A stretch of 64,000 nt of DNA from Lytechinus pictus (taxonomy: Eukaryota; Echinodermata; Echinoidea; Temnopleuroida; Toxopneustidae): contig NC_087245.1 of assembly GCF_037042905.1 (NCBI RefSeq), positions 30,692,001 through 30,756,000 on the forward strand, in the 5' to 3' direction. The translations under genes were made by a program, and so were the position numbers. Every line of letters starts with the position of its first letter. The first letter of the stretch is position 1. The notes beneath the pieces are model-generated. The model made no database searches. It was not told where the DNA came from and saw nothing but the letters and a program-made list of their open reading frames with translations. Shown here in pieces: positions 57,261 to 64,000 of this stretch.

Positions 57261-60200
57261 ATTAAGGCGTGGGTTTACTATTTGGTAGGTTATTAATTCA
57301 AGAATTCAAAGTTCGAGATGGACGAGTCAGCTGATCCATATATTGACCAAGATATTAATATCGATGATTATATTATTAATAGTGATGTGAAATGGAAGAA
57401 TGACGATCAATGCAAGGGCACACGGGGCCCCTAGAGTTGCTCGCTGACATTCGGTTTTACACCTTGGCAATTCCCTTACATACATTGGTTAGGTTTGATT
57501 CGATTAAAAAAGAAATGTCCGTGATATGTTTAAAAATTTAGCCAAGCAAAATGCACCTGAAAATCATAATTTTAAAAAAGTGAAAAATAAACAAACCATA
57601 AACACCGTCCCAAAACTATCATGACTTGTATCATAATTATTAATGTCCCCATAATATTAGTTCATATGATGATTTTTTTTTTCCGGTCACATTTATCTTA
57701 GAAGTCTTTATACGAAATTGATTTTTTCTTGAGTGTTAATCCACGTGAACAATATTAAATACAGCAAAATCAATTAATAATAAGAATTTTGTAATATTAC
57801 CCTAATTCTTTGAGGCTAAAACCGATCATAAGAAGACTGGTCTACAGCTATTTGTTTAAATAATCAAACGACATAGGCCATCATATATGAATGAATACAA
57901 TAAGTGATCAAAATGATAAAAAATAGAATAATGCAAAAATAGATTCATGTATATGTGTTATTGTAATTCAATTCATGAAATATCATTGACATGTCTATCA
58001 ATTTTTTTATCGAATATGAATACAATATCCAGGCCAATTAGTGCATGGAATGAATCAAAACGTATATGTGAATAGCTTAGAAATCAATTGGAAATTGATC
58101 ATTAAATTACTTTCTTAATCACTCAATTAGAAGTAAATCTATTTGTATCATGTATGGGTCACAGAAATATGTATGTCAGCAAGGGGGTCTGGGATGGCGC
58201 CCCTTTCACATAGAGTGATGTAAAAAGCTCGAAATTCCATGCGCCCCCCCCCCCTCCCCCGGAAAAGTGTCTGGACTGGTGCGTGAGGGTAGAAGTGTGG
58301 GAGGGTGTGTGTGTGGGTTGTCTGTGTAATTATGAGAGAGAGAGAGAAGGAAAGAATGGAAAGTGAGAAGTAAAAGAAAGGGGGAGACAGAGAGTAAAGG
58401 GGGGGGGGAAGATGGTATTTTGTTGTAAATTTGTGGGTATACATATTTCATCATGATTCAAATCAAGGATAAGCGTCAGACCTCAATCTCATATTAAGGC
58501 GTGGGTCTACTATTAGGTAGGGTATTAATTCAAGAATTCAAAGTTCGAGATGGACGAGTCAGCATGATCCATATTGACCAAGATATTAATATCGATGATT
58601 ATATCTATAATAGTGATGTGAAATTGAAGAAAGACGATCAGTGCAAGGGCACACGAGGCCCTTAGAGTTTTGTTCGCTGACATTCGGTTTTACACTTTGG
58701 TAATTCCCGGTTAGGTTTGATTCGATTAAAAAAGAATAGGTATGAGCTGCAAGGTCGCATTTGTCACCTATGTCCGTGATATGTTCAGATGTTGTAAATA
58801 TTTAGCCCAGCAAAATGCACCTGAAAATAATTAAAAAAATGAAAAATAAACAGACCGTAAACACCGTCCCAAAACTAACATGACTTGTATCATATTTATT
58901 AAATGTCCCCATAAAATTAGTTGATATGATCATTTTTTTTTCGGTCATATTTATCTTGGAAGTGTTTGCACGAAATCGATTTTTCCTGAGTTGTTTTTAA
59001 ATCCATGTGAACAATATTATATACGACACAATTCAATTAATATCAGCATTTTTTGTGAAGACTTTTGAAACGTTACCCAATTCTTTAAAGCTAAAACGGA
59101 TCATAAGAAGATTGGTCTACAGCTTTCAGAAAGTGATTTTAGCTGTTGCCAGATCAGTCCACTGGAAACATTATTTCTTTAAATAAAAAAAAAATAGGTC
59201 ATCATATATGAATGAATACAATAAGTGATCAAAATGATAAAAAATAGAATGCATGAATAAATTCATGTATATGCTTTTGTAATTCAATTCATGAAATATC
59301 ATTGACATGTCTATCAAATTTTTTTCGATTATGAATACAATATCCAGGCCAATTAGTGCATGGAATGAATCAAAACGTATATGTGAATAGCTTAGAAATC
59401 AATTGGAAATTGATCATAGAATTACTTTCTTAATCACTCAGTTAGAAGTAAATTTATTTGTGTCATATATGGGTCACAGAAATATGTATGTCAGCAAGGG
59501 GGGTCGGGGATGGCGCCCCTTTCACATAGAGTGATGTAAAAAGCTCGAAATTCCATGCGCCCCCCTCCCCCGGAAAAGTGTCTGGACTGGTGCGTGAGGG
59601 TAGAAGTGTGGGAGGGTGTGTGTGTGTGTGGGTTGTCTGTGTAATTATGAGAGAAAGAAGTAAATAATGGAAAGTGAGAAGGAAAAGAAAGGGGGAGACA
59701 GAGAGTAAAGGGGGGGGGGCAAGATGGTATTTTGTTCTAAATTTGTGGGTTTACATATTTCATCAGGATTCAAATCAAGGATAAGCGTCAGACCTCAATC
59801 TCATATTAAGGCGTGGGTCTACTATTTGGTAGGGTATTAATTCAAGAATTCAAAGTTCGAGATGGACGAGTCAGCTGATCCATATTGACCAAGATATTAA
59901 TATCGATGATTATATCTATAATAGTGATGTGAAATTGAAGAATGACGATCAGTGCAAGTGCACACGAGGCCCCTAGAGTTTTGTTCGCTGACATTCGGTT
60001 TTACACTTCGGTAATTCCCTTAAAGACATTGGTTAGGTTTGATTCGATTAAAAAAGAAAAGGTCTGAGCTGCAAGGTCGCATTTGTCACCTATGTCCGTG
60101 ATATGTTGTAAATATTTAGCCCAGCAAAATGCACCTGAAAACAATTTAAAAAATGAAAAATAAACAGACCGTAAACACCGTCCCAAAACTAACATGACTT

Positions 60201-61113
60201 GTATCATATTTATTAAATGTCCCCATATAATTAGTTGATATGATCATTTTTTTCGGTCATATTTATCTTGGAAGTGTTTGCACGAAATCGATTTTTCCTG
60301 AGTTGTTTTTGAATCCATGTGAACAATATTATATACGACACAATTCAATTAATATAAGCATTTCTTTGTGAAGACTTTTGAAACGTTACCCAATTCTTTA
60401 AAGCTAAAACCGATCATAAGAAGTTTGGTCTACAGCTTTCAGAAAGTGATTTTATCTGTTGCCAGATCAGTCCACTGGAAACACTATTTGTTTAAAAAAA
60501 AAAAAAACATAGGCCATCATATATGAATGAATACAATAAGTGATCAAAATTATAAAAATAGAATAATGCATAAATAAATTCATGTATATGTGTTATTGTA
60601 ATTCAATTCATGAAATATCATTGACATTTCTATCAATTTTTTTCGAATATGAATACAATATCCAGGCCAATTAGTGCATGGAATGAATCAAAACGTATAC
60701 GTGAATAGCTTAGAAATCAATTGGAAATTGATCATTAAATTACTTTCTTAATCACTCAATTAGAAGTAAATCTATCTGTGTCATATATGGGTCACAGAAA
60801 TATGTATGTCAGCAAGGGGGGGTCGGGGATGGCGCCCCTTTCACATAGAGTGATGTAAAAAGCTCGAAATTCCATGCGCCCCCCCCCCTCCCCTGGAAAA
60901 GTGTCTGGACTGGTGCGTGAGGGTAGAAGTGTGGGAGGGTGTGTGTGTGTGTGAGTTGTCTGTGTAATTATGAGAGAGACAAGTAAAGAATGGAAAGTGA
61001 GGAAAAGAAAGGGGGAGACAGAGAGTAAGGGGGACGATGGTATTTTGTTGTAAATTTGTGGGTATATATATTTCATCAGGATTCAAATCAAGGATAAGCG
61101 TCAGACCTCAATC
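57261..61113 (+). repeat. Threefold tandem repeat, unit about 1.23-1.31 kb
   Basis: Units begin with 'attaaggcgtgggt' at 57261, 58493 and 59805, and end near 61113 after 'agcgtcagacctcaatctc'. Lengths are about 1232, 1312 and 1309 bp. Copies 2 and 3 are more alike and share segments missing from copy 1 (gagctgcaaggtcgcatttg; gccagatcagtccactggaa). Each contains the same order of landmarks: 'gagatggacgagtcagc', 'acattcggttttaca', 'aggccaattagtgcatggaa', a C-run, a TG run and a GA run. I recognise no gene in it. Confidence 0.95.
57319..57435 (+). other. Short acidic open frame in repeat unit 1
   Basis: ATG to TAG, 38 codons, starting MDESADPYIDQDINIDDY. In unit 2 an extra base and in unit 3 a two-base loss stop the frame within nine codons. 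Probably not a gene. Confidence 0.2.
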
Positions 61114-61612
61114 TTATAATCAGGAACTTAATAATGAATTGCCTATTATCCATTGATTTTGTTCTTTTTGTTGAATATTAGCATTGTCCAAAGACAGTCG
61201 TTTTTTATTGGGGCATGGTTTATAAAACTATGGGAAATTATGATAAAATTTTATTTATCATTCATTAATGGTGTTTTCAATAATATGTAAATGGTATAAA
61301 ATGTCAATTATCATGACAAAATTATCTGCAACTTCACTTGACAGTACTGTCAAGTTAGGTTGTTATTCATTGACAACTAGCTACCACGGTAAATAAAACA
61401 TATTTGTCTGCCTAGCAAAACCACAGACAAAATTAAACTCTTCGATTGAAACTTGTCATGGTCGAAGACCCCTTCAGTGTCTTTGTTATAGCTATAGCTG
61501 CTGCTACATTCATTAGCTCTGCGCATGCTCAAAGTAGATTTAAGGAGCTCGTTTTATAAAATAATTACAAATTTGCAATGTCAGTTTAAAGCTAATAAAT
61601 TCATTCAATTTC
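61114..61612. other. Upstream region, no gene
   Basis: AT-rich. It leads into the GC-richer promoter-like stretch. Confidence 0.4.
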
Positions 61613-61838
61613 ATTGGCTGATAGTAGATTTGTCATAGAAACTGTGCATGAAACCGGACCGATTAGTGACGCGCTCGCCAACCCGCTATTGTTGACGTCA
61701 ACAAAACCATGCGCGCGCATACTTTTGTTTACAGCTAGCTAGTGCTTGCTACAGCGCTCATTATCACTTATCTTGACATTTTCGGATGCGTGTTTTCTTT
61801 ATTCTCCTCGGTGACTTTGATCGATATAATTATCAATC
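61613..61838 (+). promoter_or_regulatory. Promoter-like region with CCAAT box and CRE
   Basis: It contains ATTGG (61613-61617, inverted CCAAT) and a full palindromic CRE TGACGTCA (61693-61700). Around these are CpG-containing stretches (gtgacgcgctcgcc, catgcgcgcgcat) unlike the AT-rich surroundings. No TATA box. It sits directly before an ATG that opens a splice-bounded exon. Confidence 0.55.
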
Positions 61839-61900
61839 ATGTCGCATCTATTCGAGACTCATTCAGAACGAAACCTCGTCGGGCATACTAACCTCTCTCG
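61839..61900 (+). CDS. Probable first coding exon of an unrecognised gene
   Basis: ATG with 20 codons plus two bases (MSHLFETHSERNLVGHTNLS) runs to a donor-like GTATGA. The exon is short and the next one lies beyond the window or in the repeat-rich 2 kb that follows, so the product cannot be named. The promoter-like sequence upstream supports it. Divergent from caveolin C, about 4.8 kb apart. Confidence 0.4.
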
Positions 61901-62159
61901 GTATGAAACTGATGTGATATTATTTGTTTTGTTGCTGTTGTCAAATTCAAGAATAATATTGATAAAGTTATAGTTTACCAGTAGCACACTCATATTACCC
62001 CCCCCCTCCTATCGAAGTTAGAAGTATACATGCTTCACTTTTGACTTGTATTGATATTGTTTCCTTGGAGAAGTCGGAACCCTAAATTCATTTGAAGCAT
62101 TTTTTAAAGAAAAAAGCTAAATACTGAATTCAGAAAATAACTTAGCATTTTTTTAAAGC

Positions 62160-62287
62160 GTTAAAAAAAGATTGATGACGACGACAACGGTGATTATGAT
62201 GACAGATAAATAATGATGTGATGACGAGTGCGTGATAATATTATCGGTTAAGTGATAAGGTTTATGTATTTATTGGTAGGATTACTA

Positions 62288-62319
<32 letters not shown>

Positions 62320-62512
62320 TCTTACTACTACTACTTCTACTACTGGGCTACTACTGCTACAGTACTACTATACTGCCACCGCTGCTGCTTCAACTACTTC
62401 TATCAAACCCACCACTACTACTACTACTACTACTATTATTATCATTACTAATATACTACTACTACTACTACTATTACTAGGACCACCACCACTACTATTA
62501 CTACTACTACTC
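62160..62512 (+). repeat. (GAT)n then (CTA/CTG)n microsatellites
   Basis: gatgacgacgacaacgg near 62172, then imperfect ACT/CTA/CTG repeats from 62281 to 62512. Frames here are artefacts. Confidence 0.9.
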
Positions 62513-62514
62513 AG

Positions 62515-63860
62515 GGGCGGAAATCTCTCCCAAAAGGTAGGGGGGACACAGGGGAGGATCCATCATCCAGCCTTCGTCACTAGGGGGGGGGGAATTTGTT
62601 TCAGCCATATTTTCCCCGATCGGCAGCTCGAAGATGATTTTTGTTTGTTTCTTTGAAGGGGTAGTCCTCATTGGTCACAGCTTTATTCATATAAATTAAT
62701 ATATATCATAATCCTTATTTATATGATGCGAGCGCGAAGCGCGAGCTAATTTTTTTTGGAAATTTTAAGTATTTTTTTCCTAAAATTTGAACTGATTCTG
62801 GGCAATATTTGTTATCCTGAAAAAAATGTGTATGCTACTTAATAATTACTACGAACGCAAAGCGCTAGCAGAAATGAACTGATGGAAAAGATACCTGTTA
62901 AAGTAGCATTTAACAATCAAATAATGCGAGCGCAAAGCGCGAGCTGATTTTTTTTTTTACATTTTCACCTAAAGAATGGAAATTATAAGCACTTTTTGTA
63001 ACTCAAGCAGTAAAGGTATAAAAGTAAACAATTAATGCGAGCGCTAAGCGCGAGCGGAAAATTTCGAGATTTAGTTTTGTAAATCCTGAAAAGGATGAGT
63101 ATTAATAATGTGAGCGCAAAGCGCGAGCAGAAAATTGTTATATACGTTTTGAACTGGTACCTGTTGAAAAGGTATCTGTTAAGGACTGCTTGCACTTAGC
63201 CATGAAGGCGTTCATATTTCAACAATCAAAAAATGCGAGCGCGAAGCGCGAGCTTAAAATTTTTGAACTTTCTAAAGAAAGAATGGAAATTTTTAATCAG
63301 TTTTTGTAATCGTGAACAGGATAGCTATGTAATTTAACGATTGATGCGAGCGCGAAGCACGGGTGGAAAAAAAATCGAGATTTAGACCTAGAAATGGGCC
63401 ACTCTGTTCATGTTTTGTAAATCATCAAAAGGATCATGAGTAATATGGGGTCTTCCTACTTTAATAATTCGAGCACAAAGCGCGAGCAGAAAATGTTTGA
63501 TATTGTGATCTGAAACTGGATGATTTAAATTAGAGAACAAGTTGAGTATCTGAATAAACATGCGCGAGCGTGTTTCATATTTAGACCTAGAATCTAGGCA
63601 TTCTAAATACAACTTTAATCATGAAAATCATGAAACTTTGATATTCCGATCTGAAAAAAGAATCAATTTCAGCTTTATATTCAAGCACTTTGTAGAAAAT
63701 TGTAAGGTGGATATGGATCGCACTTAAAAAAGAGCTGATATTATTATTACTTTGAGTATTGACATAGGACCGGGACATCCTTACGACATGTCATCATATG
63801 AAAATGATGACTATCTTCCTATTCCTCTTGCGAAGCGCGAGATGAAACAAAAGAGACAAT
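62515..63860. mobile_element. TIR-type element (left end) with GCGAGCGCGAAGCGCGAGC array
   Basis: It begins CAGGGGCGGAAATCTC and G-runs. Units of GCGAGCGCGAAGCGCGAGC or close variants then start at about 62728, 62926, 63037, 63110, 63235 and 63344, with more decayed ones later (63470, 63828). Intervals are mostly 73-125 bp. No right terminus was recognised before the end of the array. Confidence 0.6.
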
Positions 63861-63894
63861 TTGATTATTAAATTAGTATCATATTTATTAATAA

Positions 63895-64000
63895 TAATAA
63901 TAATAATAATAATAGTTGGATTTATAAAGCGCTTTTTGCCAGAGGATACAAAGCGCTGCTATTATTACCCCGGCTTTAGCTCGAGCTACCATCACCGGTC
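63895..64000 (-). mobile_element. SINE 3' part (window edge)
   Basis: On the minus strand 'aaagccggggtaataatagc', then 'gcgctttgtatcc' and 'aaagcgctttataaatcc' end in (ATT)n. Same tail type as 47325 and 56230. The head lies beyond the window. Confidence 0.7.

Noticed and set aside
57319-57435. 38-codon acidic frame as a first exon
   Set aside because: The frame is broken in the two sister repeat units and has no homologue or convincing donor.

Overview
The window is animal nuclear DNA, most likely from a sea urchin or another echinoderm. Genes are split by introns at GT/AG sites, intergenic DNA is AT-rich, and the window is packed with short non-autonomous DNA transposons, tRNA-derived SINEs, decayed non-LTR reverse transcriptases and simple repeats. 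The recurring near-palindrome GCTCGCGCTTCGCGCTCGC is a motif I associate with echinoid genomes. That species link is inference from memory, not a database match.

The clearest biology is a cluster of three caveolin-family genes, each with three coding exons and both introns in phase 0. Gene A is on the + strand (exons 20247-20540, 21965-22045, 28250-28477; 200 aa). Gene B is on the - strand (41897-41715, 40898-40806, 37526-37242; 186 aa). Gene C is on the - strand (55798-55613, 53485-53393, 52691-52398; 190 aa). They share a variable N-terminal exon ending in an IY..(T)P.H motif, a short second exon with a degenerate caveolin signature (FEDTFTES, YDETFKES or FTDTFKES in place of FEDVIAEP) ending in KYTH, and a third exon with the W...FA...H....W..QP membrane-hairpin core. 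A and B are convergent; B and C are in tandem. C has a candidate TATA box and a 5' UTR exon.

Other gene content is fragmentary. There is one recognisable Argonaute exon (N/linker-1 region, 6416-6600, -). Several unrecognised candidate minus-strand exons lie at 709-822, 3618-3758, 5397-5554 and 7122-7548. An intact tRNA-Gly(GCC) gene is at 14225-14295 (-). A probable first coding exon at 61839-61900 (+) has a CRE and a CCAAT box upstream.

By region: 1-8.3 kb holds minus-strand exon fragments and old retrotransposon pieces. From 8.3-20.2 kb there are no protein genes, a pyrimidine tract, several transposons with terminal inverted repeats (TIRs), and the tRNA. 20.2-28.5 kb is caveolin A, whose introns are filled with inverted repeats and two TIR elements. 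28.5-37.2 kb holds modular repeats and a 2.1-kb TA-flanked element. 37.2-41.9 kb is caveolin B. 42-52 kb holds microsatellites and SINEs. 52.4-57.1 kb is caveolin C. 57.3-61.1 kb is a threefold tandem repeat of about 1.3 kb. 61.6-64 kb is the new promoter and first exon followed by repeats. At least ten transposons can be delimited by TIRs plus target-site duplications. None carries a visible transposase gene.
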